From UBA2428 sp002343545 (GTDB lineage Bacteria > Bdellovibrionota > UBA2428): a stretch of DNA of 41,942 nt. The position numbers were made by a program, and so were the translations under genes. Location: positions 1 to 41,942 of the forward strand of contig CALFZE010000087.1 in the NCBI GenBank assembly GCA_937952285.1, written 5' to 3'. The notes under the pieces were generated by a model. It was not told the DNA's origin. It saw only the letters and a list, made by a program, of their open reading frames with translations, and did not search any database. Of the stretch, positions 32,153 to 40,556 are shown one piece after another. Positions within the stretch are counted from its first letter, which is position 1; each line of letters starts with the position of its first letter.

Positions 32153-35095
32153 TTAGCGAGTCGCGGCCGTCGTGGCTTGCGGCTGCGGCGCCGGGCGGGC
32201 GCGGGTCGCCGGGAACTCCGCTTCTCCCGGGTAGGAGAAGAGATAATCCCGAACGGCATCGATCTGCTTCAGGGCATCGTCACCGAAGTGACCCGGAACC
32301 GCCGCGCGCGGCGACTTCGGATCCGTATCGTCGAGGAGCGGCCAAAGCGTCGGCATCCGCGTTCCCGGCATGATCGCCGCGGGGTCCTTGAGCCACTGGG
32401 CTACCCACGTCGGCTTGAGGCGTCCCTTCACGTTTTCGAAATGCGGAGCCTTCGCGGACAAGTCCTCACCCGCTTTCGCCTTCGCGTGGCAAGTCATGCA
32501 ACCGAGCTGCTCGACGATCGCCGCGGCGCTGCGACGATCCGAATCCGAAAGCGTCGAGGCCATTTGCGTGTCGTACGGGAACTCGGCTCGATCCACGGCC
32601 GCGAAGTAGCGCGTGAAGCCCATCGCCGTCGACTCGCTCATCTGGAACTGCGGCATCCGCACTTCCAGCCAAGGCCGGATCTTCACGTTGGGGTTGAGCA
32701 AGAAGGCGTAGAGCCAATCCGTCTTCGTCTTGGCGCCTTGCGTGTTGAGGTTCGGCGGCCCGAGCGTCGCGTCGTCGGGGTAGTGCGCGAGGATATCCCC
32801 GCCCTTCTTCTCGCCGCCCATGTCGAGGGCGTGGCAACCGATGCAGTTCTTCTGGTGCACGAGTTGCTGGCCGGCGATGATCTGCTCCCAACGGCCATCC
32901 ACTTTGAAGGTCGCTTCGTTGTCGACGTTCTTGTTCTCGTGGCCGATGACGATCGCCGTGATGGCCTGCGCCTGGGCGTCCGTGAAGCCGAAGTGCGGCA
33001 TGCGCGTCTTGCCTTCGAAGTCGCGCTTCTTGCCCACGTCCCAGATCCGCGGCGTCCGGATCTTCGTGAAGATCCAATCGTGGCGCGACTTGTGGTGGAG
33101 CTGCACGTTCTCGAAGGCGAACTTGGAGACGTCCTTGGAACCTTCGTAGGTCAGCTCGGCGCCGATCTTCGGCGCGTTCTCCCACCCCGGCAAGGCGTGG
33201 CAACCGTAGCAGCCGTAATGCGAAACGAACTTCTCGCCGAGGAACTTTTTCTTCGCGTCGAGCGACATCGAAGCGAGCTTGGCCGAAGCTTCTTGCGGCG
33301 GCATCGTCTTCTCGAGGTAGCCCGTCACGATCGAATCGCGAAGCGCGTCGTTCACCGACGGCAGCGTCGCTTGTTCCCACGCCGGGTTTCGGAGCTCCAG
33401 TAGGAAGCTCGCGATGTCGACGGCCTCTTGCTCGCTCAGCTTGAGCGAAGGCATCGAGGTTCCCGGGTGGTACTGCTGCGGGTTGAGGAGCCACGAAACG
33501 AGCCACTCCGACGACACCTTCGACCCGAGCTGATTCAGCTCCGGTCCAAAGTTCGGCACGCGCGGGTCCACGTAACCGAGCGCGCGCGGATCCTTGGGAT
33601 TCTCGCGCGGTTTGGTCTGGATCGCGTGACAACCGAGGCATCCCACGCTCTCAACGAGATGCTGGCCGCGCGCCGAATCGCCCTTCAGGCTGTTCGACGC
33701 GAGCTTAACGGGCTGCCAGGGCTGCGACTGCGCCACCATGTAATGCGCGATGGACTCGATTTCGACCGCCGCGCGGGCCAGGGACTCGGGATCCGAGTTG
33801 TTGTGCGTCTTCCAGAAAGAGGGCATGAGGGTCGTCGGACGGAAGGCCTTGGGATCCCAGAGCCACTTCTGAATCCATTGCTCGGTCAGCTTGGATCCGA
33901 CGTGAGCGAGGCCGGGACCGGCCTTCTTAACTTTGGAGAACTCCTCGAGCGGACCGCCGAACTTGTGGCAACCGTAGCAGCCGAAGCGCTCGATGAGACG
34001 CATGCCCGCGTTGAAAGTCGGCGCTTCGGCCAGCTCGCTCTGCTTGGCGTGGCATTGGATGCACTTTCCTTCCACGAGCGGTACCGGGATCATCGGCGTG
34101 CCGATGTGATGGCTGCGATGGTAGTGGTATTTTTCTTCCCACTCGGCCTCTTGGGCCGCGTCGCGCGGCGTGTGCGCCGAGAGGGTAAAGTCGACCGACT
34201 GCGGAACGCCCGCGTGGCAGGTCGTGCAGCCCACTTTTTCGACGGGGTGCTTGGAGGCCGGGCCCACCATAAGGTGAAGCTTGGGGTGCGTCTTGTACGG
34301 TTGCGGGAAGTCTTCGAAACCTTCCTTGTTGGCCATCGCGTGGCAGGTCATGCAGCGGTCGACGCGCGGAACCTTGTTGAAGAAGTAATCGTCCTTGAGG
34401 TGCGCGAGCACGACCTGGTTAATCTTGATCGTCGGCGCGATGAAGTCGACGACGGGCGCGTTCCGCACGAGGTTCCCGAGCGAGTCGCCGTTCTGGTTGA
34501 TGAGCTTCAGGAGACGGTTACGCTCCGAGGTCAGCTTGAAGATCTCGTCTTCGACCTTCTTGCGTTTTTCGCCGTAGGCCGTGCGACGGGCGAGCGCCTC
34601 GTCGCGGGCGCGCTCGGCCGTGTCGGCCACGAGCTTGAGGCGCGCGACGTGCTTGACGTCGCGGTCCAGCTCGGGCCGGAGCTTCTTCGCCTTGTCCGAC
34701 TTCAAGTCGTGAACGGCGTGCTCGAACTTGTAGAGCTTCTCGTCGTAGGCCGCCTTGACGAACTGGTACTCCTGGTTCGCCTTGAAGTAGACCGCGATGC
34801 GATGCTTGATCATGGACTCGAGCTCGTCCACGATCTTCGTGTCGGCGGACTGGATATCCGCGAGCTGCTTTTCGAGCTCGGCCAGCTGGGCCGGATCGAT
34901 CGAGGCCTGCTGGACCTTCAGCGCGAAGCGGGACTTGGCCGCTTGAACGCGCTGGGCCTGGCGGGCGTAGCCCTTCCACGGACGGTCGTAGTCTTCGATC
35001 ACCGCCCAAACGACGGCGACGAGGAGCAAGATCGCCCCGATCGCGAACCACTTGGAGAGGGTCTTCGTGTTGTAAACGGTGTCTTGCGTCGCCAT
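32153..35095 (-). CDS. Membrane-anchored octaheme cytochrome c
   Basis: A 980-residue protein. Helix at residues 16-34 anchors it; residues 45-205 form a long charged coiled coil. Eight CxxCH heme sites follow: 248, 290, 345, 373, 486, 629, 751 and 866. The last five sit in repeated single-heme modules with a shared plan: heme site, GPxL or similar, WLxxWLxxP, then a Met motif (MPSF 424, MPSL 548, RMPHF 699, RMPQF 813, RMPTL 913) as likely sixth ligand. ATG 35095 is chosen over the upstream TTG because it has a GAGGTCAGG site and suits the anchor. It is the last gene after Rieske, cytochrome b and subunit IV-like genes, so it probably takes electrons from that complex in the periplasm. The acceptor is unknown. 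Confidence 0.9.
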   Translation of the reverse strand: MATQDTVYNTKTLSKWFAIGAILLLVAVVWAVIEDYDRPWKGYARQAQRVQAAKSRFALKVQQASIDPAQLAELEKQLADIQSADTKIVDELESMIKHRIAVYFKANQEYQFVKAAYDEKLYKFEHAVHDLKSDKAKKLRPELDRDVKHVARLKLVADTAERARDEALARRTAYGEKRKKVEDEIFKLTSERNRLLKLINQNGDSLGNLVRNAPVVDFIAPTIKINQVVLAHLKDDYFFNKVPRVDRCMTCHAMANKEGFEDFPQPYKTHPKLHLMVGPASKHPVEKVGCTTCHAGVPQSVDFTLSAHTPRDAAQEAEWEEKYHYHRSHHIGTPMIPVPLVEGKCIQCHAKQSELAEAPTFNAGMRLIERFGCYGCHKFGGPLEEFSKVKKAGPGLAHVGSKLTEQWIQKWLWDPKAFRPTTLMPSFWKTHNNSDPESLARAAVEIESIAHYMVAQSQPWQPVKLASNSLKGDSARGQHLVESVGCLGCHAIQTKPRENPKDPRALGYVDPRVPNFGPELNQLGSKVSSEWLVSWLLNPQQYHPGTSMPSLKLSEQEAVDIASFLLELRNPAWEQATLPSVNDALRDSIVTGYLEKTMPPQEASAKLASMSLDAKKKFLGEKFVSHYGCYGCHALPGWENAPKIGAELTYEGSKDVSKFAFENVQLHHKSRHDWIFTKIRTPRIWDVGKKRDFEGKTRMPHFGFTDAQAQAITAIVIGHENKNVDNEATFKVDGRWEQIIAGQQLVHQKNCIGCHALDMGGEKKGGDILAHYPDDATLGPPNLNTQGAKTKTDWLYAFLLNPNVKIRPWLEVRMPQFQMSESTAMGFTRYFAAVDRAEFPYDTQMASTLSDSDRRSAAAIVEQLGCMTCHAKAKAGEDLSAKAPHFENVKGRLKPTWVAQWLKDPAAIMPGTRMPTLWPLLDDTDPKSPRAAVPGHFGDDALKQIDAVRDYLFSYPGEAEFPATRARPAPQPQATTAATR

Positions 35096-35112
35096 CGTTG
35101 TATCGCCTGACC

Positions 35113-36192
35113 TCAAACGTTGAACAAATATTCCGGGATCGAAATGATGTACTTCAGGTTAAAGAGCCAGCGCAGGTACATCTTCAGCGGAAGCGAAACC
35201 ATCACGAGCAGCAGGAACATGAGCAGGTTGTAGCGCGTGAAGCCCATCTTCGCGTAGAGGTCCTTGAAGATCGTCGTGGCGAGGATCGGCGGAATCACGA
35301 CGAGATACGCGATCGTGAGCAAGATCCCGAAGGCTTCGCGCACGAGCACGTTCGTGGGCAGACCCGTGCCGAAGAGCTTCACCCAAATGAGCTCCGACAG
35401 GTTGATGTTGTTGAGCGCGACGACCTTATGCGTGTCCCAGTATTCGAAGGGACCGAAGAAGTTCCATCCCGGGCCCCGCATAAAGGTCCCCAAGAAGATG
35501 AGCGCGATCCACAGAACGATGAAGCCGAAGCCGAAGCCCCAGATCGCGAAGTAGCGTTCCTTCACCGTGTAGTAGCCGTTCCCCTTGGGGTTGATGTCGT
35601 AATACGGGAGCGCGATGAGGCCGACCAAAATCAGGGTCGGCAGCACGACGCCGGCGATCCAGGGATCGTAATAAACGAGCATTTCCTGGAGACCGAGGAA
35701 GTACCACGGCGCTTTCGCGATGGCCGGCGTGACGCCCGCGTTCGCGGGTTCTTCGAGCGGAGCCTTAAGCAGAACGGCCCAGCAGATCATGAAGGCCGTG
35801 AAGAGGACCATGCAGATCAGTTCGGAGTAGACGAGGTCGGGCCAGGTGTAGACCTTTTTGTCGGACTCCTGCTTCTCGAGGTTCGGTTTGCCCTCGGCCA
35901 TGAGCTGATCATTGATCACGCCGCGGCGGAAGCTGAGCCACATGAAGAAGCCCACCCCACCCGTCATGAGCCAGATGGGGACGTTGTCGGGCTTCGTCGC
36001 CTCTTTGTAGAAGTTCACGTCCGTGAACGCGAAGGCCAGGAAGGCGAGCGCCACGAGCGTGATGTAGCCCGCGACCTTCGGGCGCGTCCACACGTGGTGG
36101 AACTTCATGACCGCCCACCACATGACGATGGAGAGCGAGAAGTAGATAACCGGGTTCGAGAGGAAGTTGATGAGGTCCTTCAGCGCTTGCAT
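35113..36192 (-). CDS. Cytochrome b subunit IV-like (PetD-like) extended membrane protein
   Basis: A 359-residue membrane protein with about eight helices, roughly twice the size of b6f subunit IV. Residues 115-200 resemble PetD: TWPDLVYSELICMVLF, then KAPWYFLGLQEML in place of the quinol-site PEWY, then VLPTLILVGL. Before it are two extra N-terminal helices (IYFSLSIVMWWAVMKF and following) and after it at least three more. The quinol-site glutamate of PEWY is replaced, though a Glu lies six residues on (LQE). GAGGAGAGATC precedes the ATG. It sits 27 bases after the cytochrome b gene and 17 before the octaheme gene. It completes the split cytochrome b. Confidence 0.82.
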   Translation of the reverse strand: MQALKDLINFLSNPVIYFSLSIVMWWAVMKFHHVWTRPKVAGYITLVALAFLAFAFTDVNFYKEATKPDNVPIWLMTGGVGFFMWLSFRRGVINDQLMAEGKPNLEKQESDKKVYTWPDLVYSELICMVLFTAFMICWAVLLKAPLEEPANAGVTPAIAKAPWYFLGLQEMLVYYDPWIAGVVLPTLILVGLIALPYYDINPKGNGYYTVKERYFAIWGFGFGFIVLWIALIFLGTFMRGPGWNFFGPFEYWDTHKVVALNNINLSELIWVKLFGTGLPTNVLVREAFGILLTIAYLVVIPPILATTIFKDLYAKMGFTRYNLLMFLLLVMVSLPLKMYLRWLFNLKYIISIPEYLFNV

Positions 36193-36219
36193 GATCTCTC
36201 CTCGATTTCGGATTTTCCC

Positions 36220-37008
36220 TTAGAGGGGGCCCGAAATGCCTCCGTCCTTACGCACGCGCCAGAAGTGCAGCGCGATCAGGATCGTCACGACGAACGGGAT
36301 CGCGATGCAGTGGAGCACGTAGAAGCGCAACAGCGTGGCTTCCCCGATGAAGCGACCGGCGAGCAAGCCGAACTTCACGTCGTTGCCGCTGTGAACGAGG
36401 TTCACGTCGCCGATCTTGAGGAACATCGTGCCGGGGCCTTCGACGCCCTGGAGGGGCGTCGCGGCGCCCATGTTCGCGCCGACCGTGATGGCCCAGATCG
36501 CGAGCTGGTCCCACGGGAGCAGGTAGCCCGTGAAGGAGAGCAGCATCGTGAGGACGAGCAGGATGACGCCCACGCCCCAGTTGAACTCGCGCGGCGGCTT
36601 GTACGAGCCCGTCATGAAGACGCGGAACATATGGAGCCACACCGTGATGACCATGGCGTGCGCGCCCCAGCGGTGGATTTCGCGGAGGATCCCGAGGGGG
36701 ACGTGCTCGCGAAGCGCGATGATGTCGTTGTACGCGAACTCGAGCGTCGGGCGGTAGTAGAACATGAGCAAGATGCCGGTGACCGCTTCGATCAGGAAGA
36801 GGAAGAAGGTCAGGCCGCCCATGCACCAAGTGAAGGACATCCGCACGCCCGACTTGCGCGTCTTGACCGGGTGAAGGTGCAAGAAGACGTTCGAGAGAAC
36901 CGCGAGGGACTGGTCACGCGGATTATCCGGAAGGTTGTGGCGGAAAATCGATTTCCAAACCTGGGTCTCGCGGATCTGATCCCAAAGACGACGAAGAGGG
37001 TTTGCCAA
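36220..37008 (-). CDS. Cytochrome b, b6 type (PetB-like)
   Basis: A 262-residue four-helix cytochrome b. Heme ligands: His112 (IHRW), His126 (WLHMFRVF), His233 (VLHC) and His248 (ALHFW). The 14 residues between the second pair is the b6 spacing rather than the 13 of mitochondrial cytochrome b. Cys62 in TWCMGGLTFF aligns with Cys35 of cytochrome b6, which covalently holds the extra heme c(n)/c(i). FYYRP, GSYKPPREFNWGVG and GYLLPWDQ also match. Start is TTG 37008, supported by AAGGAG 8 bases upstream. It carries electrons across the membrane in the quinol-oxidising complex formed with the Rieske and subunit IV-like proteins. Confidence 0.93.
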   Translation of the reverse strand: MANPLRRLWDQIRETQVWKSIFRHNLPDNPRDQSLAVLSNVFLHLHPVKTRKSGVRMSFTWCMGGLTFFLFLIEAVTGILLMFYYRPTLEFAYNDIIALREHVPLGILREIHRWGAHAMVITVWLHMFRVFMTGSYKPPREFNWGVGVILLVLTMLLSFTGYLLPWDQLAIWAITVGANMGAATPLQGVEGPGTMFLKIGDVNLVHSGNDVKFGLLAGRFIGEATLLRFYVLHCIAIPFVVTILIALHFWRVRKDGGISGPL

Positions 37009-37078
37009 GGCTGCTGCTCCTTATGCTCGGTCCAAAAACACGGTCTAAAGTTCCAAAACGATCGAAGATCCCCTTCGC

Positions 37079-37588
37079 TTAACCGCGAAGGAGGAAATCC
37101 GGGTCACTCCATTGGTTCGCGAAACGGATCGCGCGGGACTTGTCGATTTTGACGAAGCCCGTCTCGTCGATCGAGACCGCGAAACGCTCCAACGGCCGCG
37201 GAGCCGGACCTTCGAAATTGAGCCCCGACATACGGAAACCGCTACCGTGGCAAGGGCACTTGAACTTGCTCTCGTTCGGCAACCAGTTCGGCGTGCAACC
37301 GAGGTGGGTGCACACGGTCGAGAGCGCGTAGATGCCTTCGGGCACGCGCACGATCCAGACGGATTGCGTATCCTTGAAACGCTCGTCGACGCCGAGACCG
37401 AACTCCGTCGGGGGACCCGCGCGGAAGCTGCTCGGCTTTTCGAAGAGGACGTTCGGGAAGAGGTAGCGTCCGAGCAACGTAACGATGGCGCCCGCCGCGA
37501 CCGAGAAAGTGATCCATCCCATCCAGAACCAGGAGAAGAACTCCCGACGATTGAGGTCGTTTGAACCGCCGACTTTTGACTCTGCCAT
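37079..37588 (-). CDS. Rieske iron-sulfur protein of a cytochrome bc/b6f-like complex
   Basis: A 169-residue protein with one N-terminal membrane helix (WMGWITFSVAAGAIVTLL) preceded by NRREFF, which resembles a twin-arginine signal. The [2Fe-2S] ligands are present in CTHLGC (Cys93, His95, Cys98) and CPCHGSGF (Cys111, Cys113, His114). The Rieske cysteine-disulfide pair is thus intact. It takes one electron from quinol on the periplasmic side and passes it to the cytochrome c. First gene of the four-gene operon, 70 bases before the cytochrome b gene. Confidence 0.95.
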   Translation of the reverse strand: MAESKVGGSNDLNRREFFSWFWMGWITFSVAAGAIVTLLGRYLFPNVLFEKPSSFRAGPPTEFGLGVDERFKDTQSVWIVRVPEGIYALSTVCTHLGCTPNWLPNESKFKCPCHGSGFRMSGLNFEGPAPRPLERFAVSIDETGFVKIDKSRAIRFANQWSDPDFLLRG

Positions 37589-37753
37589 GTCGTTTCCGTC
37601 GCTACTCCGTCGCTATCCGCACTGCCGAGAAACCTACCGTTGAGAGGCGCACAAAGAGATTCGAAAGCTTTACGCTTACACTCTCTTACGCTCTTTATCT
37701 TAACGCCGAGTTTATAAACCTCAATTCGGGTTTAAGTCATTATGACAATTCAG
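37589..37753 (-). promoter_or_regulatory. AT-rich upstream region of the Rieske operon
   Basis: A visibly AT-rich 165-bp gap. Candidate promoter on the minus strand: TTGAGG (complement of 37719-37724) and TAAGAT (complement of 37697-37702) with a 16-base spacer. Two symmetric elements stand out: the perfect palindrome GTTTATAAAC at 37710-37719, overlapping the promoter spacer, and GTCATTATGAC at 37736-37746. Either could be an operator. I cannot name a regulator; neither matches the FNR box TTGAT-N4-ATCAA. Confidence 0.4.
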
Positions 37754-38731
37754 CTATTTTTTGGGATCCGGCTTCGAGCTCGACGCCTTGAGACGAGCGA
37801 CGGCGGCTTGCCGAAGTTTGAGCGAAGGAGACTCCCGAGCGATCCTCTCAACCTTACCGTGAAGGTCCGAGTCTTCGAGCCGCAAAGCGGCCGCGATCGC
37901 CGACTCGATCGCCTGGAGCCGAAAGGCATCCAACACGGGACCGCCGCCTTGACCGCCCGCCAGACCTTCGTCCAGAAGCAAGGAGAGAAGATCGCGCCCC
38001 ATCGGATCCCGCCAAAGCGCGGCCGAGAACGCCGCGTTCCACCGGACGTCTTCTTCGGCCGACGCGTGCAAGCGCCGCAGGATCTCGAGAACTTCGGCCC
38101 GACGTTCGCCCAGGGCCGAGTTTCGCTCGGCCAAGCCCAATACGAAGGCGACCGATTTGCGAATCGCCGGATCCGGATCCGAGGCCTTGGCCAACAAAGG
38201 CTCGCAGAGCGCGGCCGGCTCGACCCTCGCCAAACGACCTAGCCCCAAGACGACGAAGACCTGGGCATCGACGAGCTGCCCCTCGCGCACCTGCCCCAGC
38301 CATCCGCAAAGGGTCCGGGCCGAGGCCGCGGTCTCGGAGGAAAAAGAAAGGATCTGCGCGACCCCCGAGAGATAAGGCCCTTCGCCGACTTCGAGCGCTT
38401 CGATGCGCTCCGTCCCGAAGGCGCTTTGTAGTTTTAGGGCCTCGTCGCCCTGAGGGCGCCATTCCGCGACTTCGTCTTCACGCCCCCGCTCCTCGGCCGA
38501 AACGAGGCGACGCGACCATTCGATCGCCGCGGCCCGACGAAGATCGCGGCGGCCATCGAGGATCTTCGAAAATAGCTCGTCCCGGCTAGGCTGCTCGATG
38601 GCGACCCAGCCGAAACTCCAACTGACCCCCACCGCGATGACCGCAATGAGGCCCAGAAGGAGCGCCGTTTTCAAGAGAATGCTCGAAAAGCTCTCGGGCC
38701 TTTCGCGACGACGCAGCTCCGGCAGTGACAC
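37754..38731 (-). CDS. HEAT-repeat-like membrane-anchored protein
   Basis: A 325-residue protein starting with GTG at 38731. An N-terminal hydrophobic helix (SSILLKTALLLGLIAVIAVG) anchors it; the rest is alpha-helical with repeated helix pairs such as LLAKASDPDPAIRKSVAFVLGLA and RLHASAEEDVRWNAAFSAAL, the look of HEAT repeats, which mediate protein contacts. No catalytic motif. It lies between nuoI (124 bases upstream) and the Rieske operon. It could be a periplasmic assembly or scaffold factor for one of these complexes, but that is inference from position. The start is uncertain: no good ribosome site. Confidence 0.65.
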   Translation of the reverse strand: MSLPELRRRERPESFSSILLKTALLLGLIAVIAVGVSWSFGWVAIEQPSRDELFSKILDGRRDLRRAAAIEWSRRLVSAEERGREDEVAEWRPQGDEALKLQSAFGTERIEALEVGEGPYLSGVAQILSFSSETAASARTLCGWLGQVREGQLVDAQVFVVLGLGRLARVEPAALCEPLLAKASDPDPAIRKSVAFVLGLAERNSALGERRAEVLEILRRLHASAEEDVRWNAAFSAALWRDPMGRDLLSLLLDEGLAGGQGGGPVLDAFRLQAIESAIAAALRLEDSDLHGKVERIARESPSLKLRQAAVARLKASSSKPDPKK

Positions 38732-38855
38732 GAGATAACTAGGTCGTGATCAACGACTTCAGATGCAAGGCTACGCGCCTCGGGCCGCAAGGGAGCGCCG
38801 TGTACATGGTACTCAAGCGACCGAGAACGCGGCAGATGACGTCGTTGCGCACGAC

Positions 38856-39401
38856 CTATCCCTTCGGCAGCGGGTTGTCGTCTTTGAAGTTGAGGTAGTC
38901 GTAGGTCAGCTTATCGCGATCGTACTTGGAGTATTCGAACTCGGGCGTGTGAACGATGCACTCCGTCGGGCAAACCTCGGTGCAAAGACCGCAGAAGCAG
39001 CAAAGCGCTTCGTCGATCTCGTAGCGCAAAAGCTTCAGCTTCTTGGGCTTCGAGCCGAACTCGGCCGGCGTGCGTTCGTCCAGGTTCTCGTCGGCCGTCT
39101 TCTTGCGGCTGTCGATCGTGATGCACTCGACCGGGCAGATCACGGCGCACTGGTTGCAAGCGATGCAACCCTCCACGTGGTTGAAGAGACGGTTCCGCGA
39201 GTTGAGCGGAATGTCGTCCTTCACCTCGGGATAACTCACCGTGACCGGACCGGCGCCGTAGTCCACCGAACCGAGCTGCTTTCGCATGCCGTTCGATTTG
39301 AGGAAGGCCCGGAAGGTGATGCCCATGCCCTTCGAGACCGACGTGACGGCCTCGCGGATGTTGGCGAAGTATTGTTTGAGGGAACCTTGGGTTTCGTTCA
39401 T
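38856..39401 (-). CDS. nuoI: NADH-quinone oxidoreductase subunit I
   Basis: A 181-residue ferredoxin-like subunit of complex I with two [4Fe-4S] sites: CIACNQCAVICP and CCFCGLCTEVCP, the second in the normal CxxCxxCxxxCP order. It carries clusters N6a and N6b that hand electrons toward the quinone site. It is 27 bases after nuoD. The N-terminal helix (YFANIREAVTSVSKGMGITF) is the usual membrane-associating part. Confidence 0.94.
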   Translation of the reverse strand: MNETQGSLKQYFANIREAVTSVSKGMGITFRAFLKSNGMRKQLGSVDYGAGPVTVSYPEVKDDIPLNSRNRLFNHVEGCIACNQCAVICPVECITIDSRKKTADENLDERTPAEFGSKPKKLKLLRYEIDEALCCFCGLCTEVCPTECIVHTPEFEYSKYDRDKLTYDYLNFKDDNPLPKG

Positions 39402-39428
39402 CCCGTCACTCTTTCCTTAAACGATCCC

Positions 39429-40556
39429 TTAGCGATCCACTTCGCCCATGACGAAGTCGAGACTGCCGATGAAAGCCACGATGTCCGAAAGCATCATACC
39501 GCTCGTGAGCTCGTCGAAACAGGCCAAGGAGATGAATCCCGGCGACTTGACCTTCACGCGGTAGGGTTGCTTGGAACCGTCGGCCACGATGTAATAACCG
39601 AGGTTTCCGCGCGGGCACTCCGTCTCGAGGTAAACTTCGCCCGTCGCCTTGATGGCCTTAGGAACCTTCGCCATGATCTCGCCTGCTTCGAGTCGCGCGA
39701 GCGCCTGCTCGACGATCTTCACGGACTCGTGCATTTCCTTCATGCGGCAGTTGTAGCGGTTCCAGCAGTCGCCGATGACGCCATGCTCAAGCGTCGCCGT
39801 GATGCTGCTGAACTCGTACTTCTCGTAGCCCGAGTAAGGACGCACCTTGCGGAGGTCCCAGTCGATGCCGCTGCCGCGCAGGTTCACGCCGCTGAAGCCG
39901 TAGGCCACGGCCATGTCCGGGGACACGATGCCGACTTTGCAGGTCCGATCCATGAAGATCGCGTTGCCGGAGAGAAGCTCTTCGATTTCGACGAGTTGCG
40001 GAACGAAGTAGCGGCAGAACTCGCGGATTTTCTCTTCGAGGCCGCGGCTCAGATCGCGCGCGACGCCGCCGGGGCGGACGTAGTTGTAAAGCAGACGCGC
40101 GCCCGAGAGCTCCTCGAAGATTCCGAGAATATGCTCGCGGTCGCGGAAAGCGTAGAGCATCGGCGTAAAGCCACCGATGTCGAGGGAGTAGGTACCGATC
40201 GCGAGCAAGTGCGAAGCGATGCGCTGCAGTTCCGAGACGATCACGCGGATCGTCTGCGCCCGGGGGGTCGCCTCGACCTCGATGAGCTTCTCGACCGCCA
40301 GGCAGTAACCCAGCTCCTGGTTCATGGCCGCGACGTAGTCCAGACGGTCCGTGAACGGCACGACCTGAAGGTATTCGCGGTTTTCCGCGTGCTTCTCGAA
40401 GCAGCGGTGGAGGTAACCGAGGTCGGGGTAAGCCGCCTTGATGATCTCGCCGTCCGTGACGATCTCGAGGCGCAGCACCCCGTGCGTCGACGGGTGCTGC
40501 GGGCCCATGTTGATCGTGATTTCCTGCGTGCGGAATTCTTCTTGAGTCGTCGACAT
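39429..40556 (-). CDS. nuoD: NADH-quinone oxidoreductase subunit D
   Basis: A 375-residue 49-kDa-type subunit that forms the quinone-binding pocket of complex I with NuoB. Landmarks: MGPQHPSTHGVLR with the quinone-site histidine, LGYLHRCFEKHAE, DRLDYVAAMNQELGYCLAVEKL and the C-terminal LDFVMGEVDR. Slightly short of the 400 or so residues common in the family. Its start follows the nuoC stop directly, without a gap, so nuoC and nuoD are coupled but not fused. Confidence 0.96.
   Translation of the reverse strand: MSTTQEEFRTQEITINMGPQHPSTHGVLRLEIVTDGEIIKAAYPDLGYLHRCFEKHAENREYLQVVPFTDRLDYVAAMNQELGYCLAVEKLIEVEATPRAQTIRVIVSELQRIASHLLAIGTYSLDIGGFTPMLYAFRDREHILGIFEELSGARLLYNYVRPGGVARDLSRGLEEKIREFCRYFVPQLVEIEELLSGNAIFMDRTCKVGIVSPDMAVAYGFSGVNLRGSGIDWDLRKVRPYSGYEKYEFSSITATLEHGVIGDCWNRYNCRMKEMHESVKIVEQALARLEAGEIMAKVPKAIKATGEVYLETECPRGNLGYYIVADGSKQPYRVKVKSPGFISLACFDELTSGMMLSDIVAFIGSLDFVMGEVDR

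Noticed and set aside
35098..37152. Long plus-strand open frame opposite the cytochrome operon
   Set aside because: Antisense to Rieske/cytochrome b genes with firm ligands; composition rich in Glu/Arg/His/Asp with no domain.
38740..38760. Short dyad near GTCGT-GATCA-ACGAC upstream of the HEAT-repeat gene
   Set aside because: Only a 5-bp stem around a TGATCA core; too short to call an operator or terminator.
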